DNA of 64,000 nucleotides from Arthrobacter sp. cf158 (GTDB taxonomy: Bacteria; Actinomycetota; Actinomycetes; Actinomycetales; Micrococcaceae). The notes under the pieces were generated by a model. That model was not told the DNA's origin. It saw only the letters and a list, made by a program, of their open reading frames with translations, and did not search any database. Below, one piece after another: positions 1-7,857 of this stretch; positions within the stretch are counted from its first letter, which is position 1; each line of letters opens with the position of its first letter. Made by a program: the position numbers and the translations under genes. The stretch spans positions 186,001-250,000 of the forward strand of contig NZ_FNNR01000002.1 in the NCBI RefSeq assembly GCF_900106835.1, given 5' to 3'.

Positions 1-790
1 TCTTGGAGCCGCGGCGCTCGATCATGATCGCAATCCGGGAAACGGACAGGTTGATCAGGATGTAAATTGCGGCGCCCACGAAGAACGCTGGGAACAGGAA
101 GTCCGGACCCAGGAAGTCAGCCATGATCTGGATCTTCCGCAGGAGTTCTTCGTATCCGACGATGTAGCCCAGCGAGGTGTCCTTGAGGAGCACCACCAGC
201 TGCGCAATCAACGATGGCAGCATGCGTCGTACGGCCTGGGGGAACTCGATGGACATGCGCGACTGGAAGCTGCGCAAACCGATGGCCAGCCCGGCCTCGC
301 GTTGTCCCTTGGGCAGGGACTGGATGCCTGCTCGAAGGATTTCGGCGAAGATGGCGGCGTTGTAGAGCACCAAGCCAACCACGACCGCCTGGAACTGTCC
401 GGTGGCGAAGACCAGCAGAACGAACAACATCATAAGGACCACGGGCATGCCGCGAAGGAACTCAAGGACCACCTGTGTGGGTATGCGAATCCAGGAGATC
501 AAGGAGATGCGCAACAGGCAGAGCGCGATGCCCAACGGGAAAGCAATGACGGCTGCCACTGCGGCCGCAGCCAGGGTGGACAGGATGCCTTGGCCGATCA
601 GGCTCCAGACGTCCGGCGCCAGGGGACCGTAGAAGATTTCCCAGCGGTCCGCGTCGAAGATGCCTTGCTGCGCCAAAGTGACGACGGCGATTGCGAGGAC
701 TCCGAGGATGATCAGAATTCCGGCGGCTGATCCGATCAGCGAGTAGAGGCGGGCTTTCGGCCCGGGGACGTCGTACAGGACCGATGTCAT
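1..790 (-). CDS. gluD: Amino-acid (glutamate-type) ABC transporter permease, C-terminus cut by window edge
   Basis: Inner-membrane permease subunit of a polar amino-acid importer. Translation from ATG at 788-790 reads MTSVLYDVPGPKARLY, then a first membrane helix at about residues 18-41 and several more. The cytoplasmic EAA loop that contacts the ATPase is visible as REAGLAIGLRSF followed by PQAVRRMLPSL. The start overlaps the stop of the preceding permease gene by four bases (ATGA), which indicates translational coupling. About 263 codons are present and the frame is still open at base 1, so the C-terminus lies outside. Substrate preference for glutamate is inferred from operon order A-B-C-D and general similarity, not from a diagnostic residue. 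Confidence 0.9.
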   Translation of the reverse strand, partial: MTSVLYDVPGPKARLYSLIGSAAGILIILGVLAIAVVTLAQQGIFDADRWEIFYGPLAPDVWSLIGQGILSTLAAAAVAAVIAFPLGIALCLLRISLISWIRIPTQVVLEFLRGMPVVLMMLFVLLVFATGQFQAVVVGLVLYNAAIFAEILRAGIQSLPKGQREAGLAIGLRSFQSRMSIEFPQAVRRMLPSLIAQLVVLLKDTSLGYIVGYEELLRKIQIMADFLGPDFLFPAFFVGAAIYILINLSVSRIAIMIERRGSK

Positions 791-1437
791 CGGGCAATCG
801 CCACCTTTCGTTCAACAAAGTGAGCCAGGAGCCCCAGCGGAACCGTAATCAGGAGGTAGAAGAACGCTACCCCTAGAAGGATCCAGAGGACTTGGTCGCC
901 GTAGTCGTTGGAGAGCTGGCGGCCGTAACCGAACAGCTCCAGGACGAAGAACGCGCCTGCCACGGAGGAGTTCTTGACCAGTGCGATCAGGATGTTGATC
1001 AAGGGAGGAATGACTGTGCGGACTGCCTGGGGGAGGACGATGAACCCCAGAACCTGGGTAAAGGTCATGCCGACGCTGCGGGCGGCTTCTGCTTGACCGA
1101 CGGGCACGCTGTTGACGCCTGAACGGACGGCTTCGGCAATGAAGGCGGCCGTGTAGCTGCTCAGCGCAATAATGGCGGCCACTTCGAATTGCTCGAATTT
1201 GACGCCAAGTCGGGGCAGGACAATGGCTGCGAAAAAGAAAATGATGGTCAGTGGGGTATTTCGTGCGACTTCAACATAAAACATGCTGAAACCACGGAGT
1301 GCAGCCACGGGGGAAACCCTCATGGCCGCCAGGAGTGTGCCGACGATGAGGGCAATGATTCCTGAAATTACGGAGAGATATAGGGTGCGGAGAAATCCGT
1401 CCCAGTATTCGGGGAGGCTTGCTATGACGGCGTCCAT
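787..1437 (-). CDS. gluC: Amino-acid (glutamate-type) ABC transporter permease
   Basis: Second membrane subunit of the importer, 216 aa, the usual size for this family. Membrane helices are visible near residues 17-40, 60-78, 87-106 and 185-208. The EAA motif begins near residue 117 (EAARSVGMTF, then PQAVRTVIPPL). It is expected to form a heterodimer with the GluD-type subunit encoded next, with which it shares an ATGA overlap. It sits 92 bases downstream of the binding-protein gene, separated by a strong hairpin (1488-1515). The ligand is inferred, not shown. Confidence 0.92.
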   Translation of the reverse strand: MDAVIASLPEYWDGFLRTLYLSVISGIIALIVGTLLAAMRVSPVAALRGFSMFYVEVARNTPLTIIFFFAAIVLPRLGVKFEQFEVAAIIALSSYTAAFIAEAVRSGVNSVPVGQAEAARSVGMTFTQVLGFIVLPQAVRTVIPPLINILIALVKNSSVAGAFFVLELFGYGRQLSNDYGDQVLWILLGVAFFYLLITVPLGLLAHFVERKVAIAR

Positions 1438-1487
1438 GGCTTCCTTCGGCTGCAGCTAATCAGGGAACAGGGTCCTGGAGTCATCAA

Positions 1488-1515
1488 CTGCCGCCGCCCG
1501 ACGGGGCGGCGGCAG
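1488..1515 (-). other. Intercistronic hairpin between gluB and gluC
   Basis: A perfect 12-bp GC stem: CTGCCGCCGCCC at 1488-1499 pairs with GGGCGGCGGCAG at 1504-1515 around a 4-base loop. It lies just downstream of the binding-protein stop codon and no T tract follows in the direction of transcription. This placement suggests partial termination or protection of the upstream mRNA from 3' exonucleases, so that binding protein is made in excess over permease. That role is inferred. Confidence 0.6.
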
Positions 1516-1529
1516 CTAACTGATCCCGA

Positions 1530-2405
1530 CTAGTAGCGGTTGACTGCGGGAAGTTCAGGAGTGGTCTTGATGACCTTGCCTGCAGTGGCTTCCCAAGCCT
1601 TCTTGTACTCGCCGTCCTTCTGGAATGCTTCGAGCTGGTCGTTGATCCAGTTGCGGAAGACGGTGTCGTCCTTCTTCAGGCCGATGCCGTAGGGCTCCTT
1701 GGTGAAGGTTTCGTCCGAGGCAAGCTTGAAAGCGTCCGGTTCTTTGTCCACGTAGCCGGCGAGGATCACGTTGTCAGTGGTGACAGCCACAACCTGCTTG
1801 TTGCGCAACGGCTCCAGGCAAGCGGTGTAGGTGGCGGCCGGAACAACCTCTGCGCCGTACTTCTCGGCGATGGTCTTTGCCGGGGTGGAACCCGTCACGG
1901 AGCAGACCTTCTTGCCCTTGACGTCCTCAGGCTTGGTGATGGAGGTATCGTCCTTGTTCACCAGCAGCGCCTGGCCGGCTTCGTAGTACGGGCCAGCAAA
2001 AGCGACCTTTTCCTTACGGGCATCGTTGATGGTGTAGGTAGCGATGACGAGGTCAACGCGACCCTGCTCGATGAACGACTCGCGGTTCTGGGAGACGGTC
2101 TCTACCCACTCGATCTTGTCTGCAGCAATTCCCAGCTTGGCGGCGATTGCCTTGCCCATTTCAACGTCGAAACCGACAGGCTTGCCGTCCAGGCCCTTCT
2201 GGCCGAACAGCGGCTGGTCAAACTTGGTGCCGATGGTGATTTTCTGGGCCTTGTTCAGCTTCTCCATGGTGGTGCCGGCTTCGAAGCTTGCCGAGGCAAC
2301 AGGGGGAGTGGTGGTGCTGCTGCCGCCACAAGCACTCAGTGAGAGGGCGAGCACGGCAGAAGCGGCCACCAGCAGCGACTTCCTCCGGGTAATGAAAGCC
2401 TTCAT
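1530..2405 (-). CDS. gluB: Glutamate-type ABC transporter substrate-binding lipoprotein
   Basis: Extracytoplasmic solute-binding protein of the importer, 291 aa. The N-terminus is a lipoprotein signal: basic start MKAFITRRK, hydrophobic core, and lipobox LSAC with the lipidated Cys at residue 26. The mature part has the SBP family-3 pattern (KITIGTKFDQPLFG, GFDVEMGKAIAAKLG, VDLVIATYTINDARK, GSTPAKTI). It is preceded by a good ribosome site (AAAGGA, six bases before ATG). It lies between the ATPase gene and two permease genes, as in corynebacterial gluABCD. Glutamate as ligand is an inference from that order. Confidence 0.93.
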   Translation of the reverse strand: MKAFITRRKSLLVAASAVLALSLSACGGSSTTTPPVASASFEAGTTMEKLNKAQKITIGTKFDQPLFGQKGLDGKPVGFDVEMGKAIAAKLGIAADKIEWVETVSQNRESFIEQGRVDLVIATYTINDARKEKVAFAGPYYEAGQALLVNKDDTSITKPEDVKGKKVCSVTGSTPAKTIAEKYGAEVVPAATYTACLEPLRNKQVVAVTTDNVILAGYVDKEPDAFKLASDETFTKEPYGIGLKKDDTVFRNWINDQLEAFQKDGEYKKAWEATAGKVIKTTPELPAVNRY

Positions 2406-2480
2406 GACATTCCTTTCTTAGGTTGGCCGTCTTAGGGCCTGGGTGCGGTCTCTACAGTCTTGGGTGCGGGCGATAGAGAG

Positions 2481-3236
2481 CTAGTGGGTCAAGAGCTTGG
2501 ACAGGAAGTCCTTGGCGCGGGTGCTCTTCGGGTTGGTGAAGAATTCCTCGGGGGTTGCATCTTCCACGATCTGACCGTCGGCCATGAAGACCACGCGGTC
2601 GGCAGCTTTGCGGGCAAAACCCATCTCGTGGGTTACCACGATCATGGTCATGCCTTCTTTTGCCAGCTGGATCATGACGTCCAGGACTTCGTTGATCATC
2701 TCGGGGTCCAACGCGGACGTCGGTTCGTCGAACAACATCACCTTCGGCTTCATGGCAAGAGCGCGTGCTATGGCCACACGTTGCTGCTGGCCGCCGGAGA
2801 GCTGTGCGGGAAGCTTGGGAGCCTGGTGTCCGACACCGACGCGTTCAAGAAGCGCCATGGCCTCTTTGTCGGCGGTTCCTTTGGCTACCTTCTTGACCTT
2901 GATCGGTCCCAGCGTGACGTTCTCAAGAATCGTCTTGTGGGCGAACAAGTTGAAGGACTGGAAGACCATTCCGACGTCGGCGCGCAGGTGCGCCAGATCC
3001 TTGCCTTCTTCGGGGAGTTTCTTCCCGTCAATGGCGATGTCGCCGTCGTCGATCGTTTCCAGACGATTGATCGCACGGCACAGGGTGGACTTACCGGAAC
3101 CGGAGGGTCCGATAACCACCACGACTTCACCCTTCTTGACGTGGAGGTTGATGTCTTTCAGGACGTGCAATTGACCGTAATGCTTATTGACGCCGTTCAG
3201 GGAGACGAGGGCATCGCCGGACGCTTGAGTAGTCAT
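2481..3236 (-). CDS. gluA: Amino-acid ABC transporter ATP-binding protein
   Basis: ATPase that powers the importer, 251 aa. All nucleotide-binding motifs are intact: Walker [10 protein letters not shown] (43-51), Q-loop Gln93, signature LSGGQ (146-150) and Walker B with the catalytic Glu in [11 protein letters not shown] (168-178). It is the first gene of the minus-strand gluABCD operon, divergent from the LOG-family gene, so the operon promoter should lie in 3237-3399. I see no strong Shine-Dalgarno before the ATG, which suggests a short-leader or leaderless message. Confidence 0.95.
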   Translation of the reverse strand: MTTQASGDALVSLNGVNKHYGQLHVLKDINLHVKKGEVVVVIGPSGSGKSTLCRAINRLETIDDGDIAIDGKKLPEEGKDLAHLRADVGMVFQSFNLFAHKTILENVTLGPIKVKKVAKGTADKEAMALLERVGVGHQAPKLPAQLSGGQQQRVAIARALAMKPKVMLFDEPTSALDPEMINEVLDVMIQLAKEGMTMIVVTHEMGFARKAADRVVFMADGQIVEDATPEEFFTNPKSTRAKDFLSKLLTH

Positions 3237-3399
3237 ACGACGAATCTAGCGAACAAAGAAGCAAATATGACCACGGTCACGCCAAGTTCCTGAAGATCGT
3301 GACTGAACAGAAACCTGCTCCCCAGCGATATACCAGACTGCAATGCAAGAAGCGGGTCGCAGCGACTGAGCAGGCATCCATAGGCGCTAGCCTTGGGCA

Positions 3400-4239
3400 A
3401 TGAGCATCAGCCAGCACCCAGTACCCCACCCGGATGCCAACGGCCACGTCAGGGCAGCCCATGTGCCCCTGCCATCGGAGGTTGCACCGGCCAAGCACAA
3501 AGGCTCTTTGGAGCTTCGCCGCAAACAAGCGGATACGGGGATGTCTGACCAGCACTTGCTGGACACCAGTGGTGCCGGGCAATTCATTCACACTGATCCG
3601 TGGCGTGTCCTGAGGATTCAAAGTGAGTTCGTTGAAGGCTTCGGAGCCTTGGCGGATCTGGGACCGGCTGTCAGTGTGTTCGGTTCGGCGCGCACCAAGC
3701 CCGGGACCGAGTACTACGAGATGGCCGTGGACGTTGGACGCAAGCTGGCCGAAGCCGGCGTAGCGGTCATCACCGGCGGTGGACCTGGTTCCATGGAAGC
3801 GGCAAACAAGGGCGCCGTGGAAGGCAACGGAGTTTCCGTTGGCTTGGGTATTGAACTTCCCTTTGAGCAGGGCCTCAATCAGTGGGTGGACCTGGGTATA
3901 AACTTCCGGTATTTCTTCGCCAGAAAGACCATGTTCGTCAAGTACGCCCAAGGATTCGTTGTGCTCCCGGGCGGCCTCGGAACCTTGGATGAACTCTTCG
4001 AGGCCATGGTGCTCGTGCAGACCCGCAAGGTGACATCGTTCCCGATCGTCCTTCTGGGCGTCAGGTTCTGGGGCCCAATGATCGAGTGGATCAGGGAAAC
4101 TCTGGTGGCGGAGGGCATGGTGTCGGAGAAGGATCTGGACTTGATCCAGCTCGTGGATGACCCTGCTGACGCCGTGCACCGTGTCCTGCACGGGGCACCC
4201 CTGCCGCCGGCCGCCAACGGCAACCAGCGCCCGGAGTAG
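3400..4239 (+). CDS. LOG-family Rossmann protein (TIGR00730 type)
   Basis: Predicted cytokinin riboside 5'-monophosphate phosphoribohydrolase-like (lysine-decarboxylase-like fold) protein, 279 aa. The nucleotide-binding stretch GGGPGSMEAANKGA (from residue 127), the RK pair at 175-176 and the signature PGGLGTLDE (190-198) are present. The conserved upstream segment LELRRKQADTG and HTDPWRVLRIQSEFVEGF supports the early start rather than the internal ATG at 3541. It is followed by a DivIVA-like gene 18 bases downstream. In bacteria LOG proteins cleave nucleotide monophosphates, but the physiological substrate here is unknown. Confidence 0.88.
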   Translation: MSISQHPVPHPDANGHVRAAHVPLPSEVAPAKHKGSLELRRKQADTGMSDQHLLDTSGAGQFIHTDPWRVLRIQSEFVEGFGALADLGPAVSVFGSARTKPGTEYYEMAVDVGRKLAEAGVAVITGGGPGSMEAANKGAVEGNGVSVGLGIELPFEQGLNQWVDLGINFRYFFARKTMFVKYAQGFVVLPGGLGTLDELFEAMVLVQTRKVTSFPIVLLGVRFWGPMIEWIRETLVAEGMVSEKDLDLIQLVDDPADAVHRVLHGAPLPPAANGNQRPE

Positions 4240-4257
4240 CCAGGCGCATCTGGCACG

Positions 4258-4599
4258 ATGGACCTTGTGAGCTTTTTCCTGGTGTTTCTCGCGATCGTTC
4301 TTATTGGTGCTGCACTGTATTTCGGTGCAGGAATCGTCCGGGGGCGCTCTATAGGGGCGGGGTTTGATGACCCCGTTCCCACTCTGCCGCCTGTGCTCCT
4401 GCCTGCCGAAGCCAAGCCTTCCGACGTGGATTCCCTGCGCTTTGCCTTGGGACTGAGGGGTTATCGGATGGACCAGGTTGATCAGGTCCTGGATGAACTG
4501 AGGGACCAGCTTGAGGCGAAGGACCGTGAAATCGAAAGACTCGGGGCTTTGGCCCAGCCCGGGCTGGAGGACGGCGAGACCAGCCGGACCAAGCAGTGA
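4258..4599 (+). CDS. Membrane-anchored short DivIVA-domain protein
   Basis: 113 aa. One N-terminal membrane helix (about residues 3-27) is followed by a linker and a short segment matching the DivIVA N-terminal signature (DVDSLRFALGLRGYRMDQVD, then a coiled-coil-prone stretch rich in E, D and R to about residue 97). It is much shorter than the polar-growth protein Wag31/DivIVA and lacks the long C-terminal coiled coil. The next gene starts inside its stop codon (GTGA), suggesting a cell-envelope role shared with the glycosyltransferase. The exact role is not known. Confidence 0.8.
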   Translation: MDLVSFFLVFLAIVLIGAALYFGAGIVRGRSIGAGFDDPVPTLPPVLLPAEAKPSDVDSLRFALGLRGYRMDQVDQVLDELRDQLEAKDREIERLGALAQPGLEDGETSRTKQ

Positions 4600-5879
4600 G
4601 CCCACAAGGCCCGGTTTCGGCTGGGGAAGGACTCACGGCACGGCTTTCGCGCGCAGTGTCTTCTTCCGGGGCACGAATGGCGGGATGGCCGTGGTGGCTG
4701 CAGGTCGCTGTGGTCTTTGTTGTTGCGCGCCTTGTCAGCGCCTGCATCTTCATGGCGGCAGCAATTCACCAAGGCACCAACCCCTGGTTCCCGCCTGCGC
4801 CTGACTACTGGAATTTTGTCACCATCTGGGACGGCCGCTGGTACCAGGAAGCCGCTGAGAAAGGCTATCCCACGGTCTTGCCCGTGGACGCGAATGGCGT
4901 AGTCAAGGAAAACGCGTGGGCCTTCTACGCACTCTTCCCTTTCCTCGCCCGGGGTTTGTCCGCCATGACCGGGATGGGAATTTTGCCCGCACTGACGGCA
5001 ATCGCCATGGTGGCAGGTCTCGGCGCAGCGTTGGTCATCTTCCAGCTCTTCAGGGAGTTCGCGGGCAGGCGAACGGCCATGTGGGGCGTCATTTTTGTTT
5101 CCACGTTTCCGGTATCCCCTATTCTGCAGGTCCCGTATGCAGAGTCCTTGAACCTGTTGCTCCTTGCGGCGTCATTGTTGCTGGTTGTCCGGCGGCACTA
5201 TCTCGCCGCCATTCCCGTGGTCCTCCTGATGTGCTTGTCCAGGCCCACCGGAGTGCCCTTCGCTGCCATGCTCGGGCTGCTGTTCCTCTGGCGGTTGTGG
5301 GGCAGGCTCCGGCCGTCGTTGTCTGCCCAGCCACCAGAAGGCGGCGCGGCAACACGCCCGACGTCGACACGCAGCTTGGTGTCACTGGCCGTCCTGGTGT
5401 TCGCGACCGCGCTCGGAGCCTTGGCGTGGCCGACCATCGCCTGGGCCGTGACAGGGGACCCTGCCGCTTACACGCGTACCGAGACCGCCTGGCGGGGACA
5501 CGATCTTGTCCCCTTCAAACCGTGGTTCGATACCGGCCGGATGCTGTTCGGCCCCGTTCTAGGAGTGCTGGCGCCTTTTGTCTTCACAGCGCTTTTCGTG
5601 TTGCTGATGATTTCCAGGCCCGTCAGGGCCATTGGAATGGAACTCCGGCTGTGGTGTGCCTGCTATATGGGTTATCTGCTGGTGTTCCTGCATCCGCAGA
5701 CCAGTACCTTCCGGATGCTGTTACCGCTGTTCCCGCTGGCCTTGGGTGCGGCGTTGCTGTCCAAGTCCAAGGCTTACCGGGGGACCGTGGTGGTGCTGTT
5801 CGTCCTCCTCCAGATCGTCTGGGTGGTATGGCTGTGGGCCTGGGCTCCGTTGCCCGGTGGGGGCGACTATCCGCCCTGA
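4596..5879 (+). CDS. Multi-pass membrane protein, PIG-V-like (GT-C) glycosyltransferase
   Basis: 427 aa with about nine hydrophobic helices. The first outer loop carries the acidic motif WDGRWY followed by AFYALFPFLAR, and a later loop has VPYAESLNLL. Both resemble PIG-V/GT-C mannosyltransferases, which use polyprenyl-phosphate sugars on the outer membrane face. It starts with GTG at 4596 overlapping the previous stop by four bases. The donor and acceptor cannot be read from sequence. A role in lipomannan or cell-wall glycan mannosylation is an inference. Confidence 0.65.
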   Translation: MSPQGPVSAGEGLTARLSRAVSSSGARMAGWPWWLQVAVVFVVARLVSACIFMAAAIHQGTNPWFPPAPDYWNFVTIWDGRWYQEAAEKGYPTVLPVDANGVVKENAWAFYALFPFLARGLSAMTGMGILPALTAIAMVAGLGAALVIFQLFREFAGRRTAMWGVIFVSTFPVSPILQVPYAESLNLLLLAASLLLVVRRHYLAAIPVVLLMCLSRPTGVPFAAMLGLLFLWRLWGRLRPSLSAQPPEGGAATRPTSTRSLVSLAVLVFATALGALAWPTIAWAVTGDPAAYTRTETAWRGHDLVPFKPWFDTGRMLFGPVLGVLAPFVFTALFVLLMISRPVRAIGMELRLWCACYMGYLLVFLHPQTSTFRMLLPLFPLALGAALLSKSKAYRGTVVVLFVLLQIVWVVWLWAWAPLPGGGDYPP

Positions 5880-6106
5880 CGTGGAGCTTTGCCCGGGAAA
5901 CACAATATGTACAAAGCCCGGACAAATAGCCCGCTGATTCGCTACGGACGGGTAAGTACGGGATAATGGACTACGAGCAAGGACAAAGCACCTAAAAGTG
6001 CCCGGCCAAGGCGGCCTCCCAAGCGGTGCCGCCGGCTGCAATTGCGAAGCGGATCCAGCCCGGCCGGGTTGGGCGTGACTTGGGACAAATGGAGGGGATT
6101 TTCCTA
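5880..6106 (+). promoter_or_regulatory. Intergenic leader upstream of the DUF3117 gene
   Basis: 227 bases without a gene. A GATAAT hexamer at 5962-5967 is a good -10 candidate but has no convincing -35 partner, and it would give a leader of about 135 bases. The leader is GC-rich and ends with the ribosome site GGAGGGG at 6091-6097. I see no known riboswitch pattern in it. Confidence 0.3.
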
Positions 6107-6274
6107 ATGGCGGCTATGAAACCACGTACTGGCGACGGCCCTATGGAAGTTACCAAAGAGGGACGCAGCCTTATCATGCGTGTGCCACTCGAAGGCGGAG
6201 GGCGACTTGTCGTCGAGCTCAATGCCGCCGAAGCGGAAAACCTCAAGGAATGCCTCGTAGGTGTGACCGAATAG
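6107..6274 (+). CDS. DUF3117 family small protein
   Basis: 55 aa, reading MAAMKPRTGDGPMEVTKEGR and ending in a segment centred on VELNAAEAENLKECL. It matches the very conserved actinobacterial DUF3117 family (Rv1211 in M. tuberculosis, from memory). The start is fixed by a strong GGAGGGG ribosome site about ten bases upstream; the open frame extends further 5' but that part is not expected to be translated. A canonical terminator follows nine bases after the stop, so the gene is probably monocistronic. Function is unknown. Confidence 0.9.
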   Translation: MAAMKPRTGDGPMEVTKEGRSLIMRVPLEGGGRLVVELNAAEAENLKECLVGVTE

Positions 6275-6282
6275 ATTTAGGA

Positions 6283-6316
6283 GCAGGGCCCGGCGGGAGC
6301 TGGGCCCTGCTTTTTT
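6283..6316 (+). terminator. Rho-independent terminator after the DUF3117 gene
   Basis: Perfect 9-bp stem GCAGGGCCC (6283-6291) with GGGCCCTGC (6302-6310), a 10-base loop, then six T residues (6311-6316). This is the most canonical intrinsic terminator in the window. Confidence 0.9.
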
Positions 6317-6357
6317 GTTTAAGGAACGTTCCGCGCTGAATACTGCAAGCGCTGCGC

Positions 6358-6990
6358 CTACTTCTTGACCGCGACCAGCAACCCATCGCCGGTGGGCAGC
6401 ATTGCCGAGGCCAACCGCTCGTCATCGCGGATGGCTTTGCCAATCTGGCGCAACACCACGGTGGTGGAGTCCCGGGCGGCCGGGTTGGCTACGCGGTCTT
6501 TGTCCAAGGCATCGTTGATGACCAAGGTGCCACCGGACTTCAACAGACGGATCGCCTGTTCCACGTACTTGGGAAAGTTCGGCTTATCGGCATCAATGAA
6601 AACAAGGTCATAGGCGGAGTCCGTCAGGCGAGGCAACACGTCAGCGGCGCGGCCCGAAATGGTGCGCGTCCGGTTGGCTGGGCTCCCTGACTCAAGGAAC
6701 GCTTCCCTGGCCGCCTTGAGGTGTTCCACATCGACGTCGATGGTGGTCAGGACTGCCTGCGGGCTCAGGCCCCGCAGAAGGCAGACGCCGGACACTCCGG
6801 CGCCGGAGCCCACCTCAACCACGGTCTGCGCCTTGGATGCGGCAGCCAGGACCGTCAGCACGGCACCCACGCCGGGACTGATGGGCGTGACGCCCAGCTC
6901 GAAGGACCGCTCGCGGGCGCGCAACAAGACGTCATCCTCAGCCGGCAGATCTTCTGCGTAGGACCAGCTGCTTGACTTGTCGGCACTCAT
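6358..6990 (-). CDS. SAM-dependent O-methyltransferase (family 3, Rv1220c-like)
   Basis: 210 aa from ATG at 6988-6990. It shows the class I methyltransferase core: VVEVGSGAGVSGVCLLRG for SAM binding, TIDVDVEHLKAAREAF after strand 2, and VFIDADKPNFPKYVEQ, the divalent-metal aspartate region of the catechol O-methyltransferase-like family. The open frame reaches to 7068, but the conserved part begins at MSADKSSSWSYAEDLP. It is divergent from sigE, the same arrangement I recall in mycobacteria, though a link to SigE function is unproven. The acceptor substrate is unknown. Confidence 0.88.
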   Translation of the reverse strand: MSADKSSSWSYAEDLPAEDDVLLRARERSFELGVTPISPGVGAVLTVLAAASKAQTVVEVGSGAGVSGVCLLRGLSPQAVLTTIDVDVEHLKAAREAFLESGSPANRTRTISGRAADVLPRLTDSAYDLVFIDADKPNFPKYVEQAIRLLKSGGTLVINDALDKDRVANPAARDSTTVVLRQIGKAIRDDERLASAMLPTGDGLLVAVKK

Positions 6991-7226
6991 GAAGGGTTTC
7001 GCTTTCCGCGGGTAGGGGTGTTTGTACCAGACTACTGGGTCCGCCCTTGTAATCCCGCTGTTGGTCAACCGCCCAGCGGTTGTGTCCGACGTCGGATTCA
7101 GCCTTGCGGGAAAAATGCCCGCCAGTCAGGAAATTCCCAGACAACCTTGGGATGATAATGCTCCGGTCATCCATGAGGTGGGCGGCGCCGAATTCTTGGT
7201 GAATCACAGTTTGAGGGGAGTGGACG
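6991..7226 (+). promoter_or_regulatory. Divergent control region of the O-methyltransferase and sigE
   Basis: 236 bases between divergent genes. A GATAAT hexamer at 7154-7159 could be a -10 for sigE, about 70 bases before its ATG, with no clear -35. A strong ribosome site (GAGGGGAG) precedes the sigE start. An autoregulatory SigE promoter is likely by family habit, but I could not identify one with confidence. Confidence 0.35.
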
Positions 7227-7850
7227 ATGCCGGCATCGCATGCTGCGCCAGTCCAAACATCGGAAAGCGTTGAGGCCGTTGCTGAGTGGGTCATGCCCAG
7301 CTGGGAGGAAGTGGTAGCGAACCACTCCGCCAAGGTATATCGCCTCGCCTATCGCCTGACGGGAAACAAGTTCGACGCCGAAGACCTGACCCAGGAGGTC
7401 TTTGTCCGCGTGTTCCGTTCGCTTGAAAACTTCAAGCCGGGAACTCTCGACGGCTGGTTGCACCGTATTACCACCAACCTGTTCCTCGACCAGGCCCGCC
7501 GCAAGAGCCGGATCCGCTTCGACGCGCTTGCCGAGGATGCGGAATCCCGCCTGCCGGGCCGCGAGCCCGGACCCGAGCAGAGCTTCGAGCACAACAACCT
7601 TGATCTTGACGTCCAGCGCGCCCTGGAGGAGTTACCGCCCGACTTCCGCGCCGCCGTCGTGCTGTGCGATCTCGAAGGCCTGTCCTATGACGAGGTCGCA
7701 GAGGCCCTGGGGGTCAAGCTGGGCACTGTCAGGTCCCGTATCCACCGCGGCCGCACCATGTTGCGCGAGAAGCTTGCCCACCGCGATCCTCGTCCGGCGG
7801 AGGCTCGCAAGCCACGCCTGAAGATGCCGCGCATCGCCAGCATTCTTTAG
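7227..7850 (+). CDS. sigE: ECF RNA polymerase sigma factor SigE
   Basis: 207 aa ECF sigma factor for envelope/oxidative stress. Region 2 is visible as [18 protein letters not shown] and [17 protein letters not shown] (about residues 36-70), with [19 protein letters not shown] for DNA melting and -10 recognition. Region 4 is [20 protein letters not shown] plus a helix-turn-helix ending [18 protein letters not shown]. The start has a strong SD. The next gene is its putative anti-sigma factor, seven bases downstream. Assignment as SigE rests on the sigE-rseA-tatB-mrp gene order known from mycobacteria and on overall similarity. Confidence 0.9.
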   Translation: MPASHAAPVQTSESVEAVAEWVMPSWEEVVANHSAKVYRLAYRLTGNKFDAEDLTQEVFVRVFRSLENFKPGTLDGWLHRITTNLFLDQARRKSRIRFDALAEDAESRLPGREPGPEQSFEHNNLDLDVQRALEELPPDFRAAVVLCDLEGLSYDEVAEALGVKLGTVRSRIHRGRTMLREKLAHRDPRPAEARKPRLKMPRIASIL

Positions 7851-7857
7851 GACGTCG

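Noticed and set aside
3277..4605. A 442-codon minus-strand open frame opposite the LOG-family and DivIVA-like genes
   Set aside because: The plus-strand genes have clear family motifs; the antisense frame has none and arises from high third-position G/C.
5880..5925. Terminator after the PIG-V-like gene
   Set aside because: GCCCGGG and GCCCGGA occur in the same orientation, so they are a near direct repeat and do not form a stable stem.
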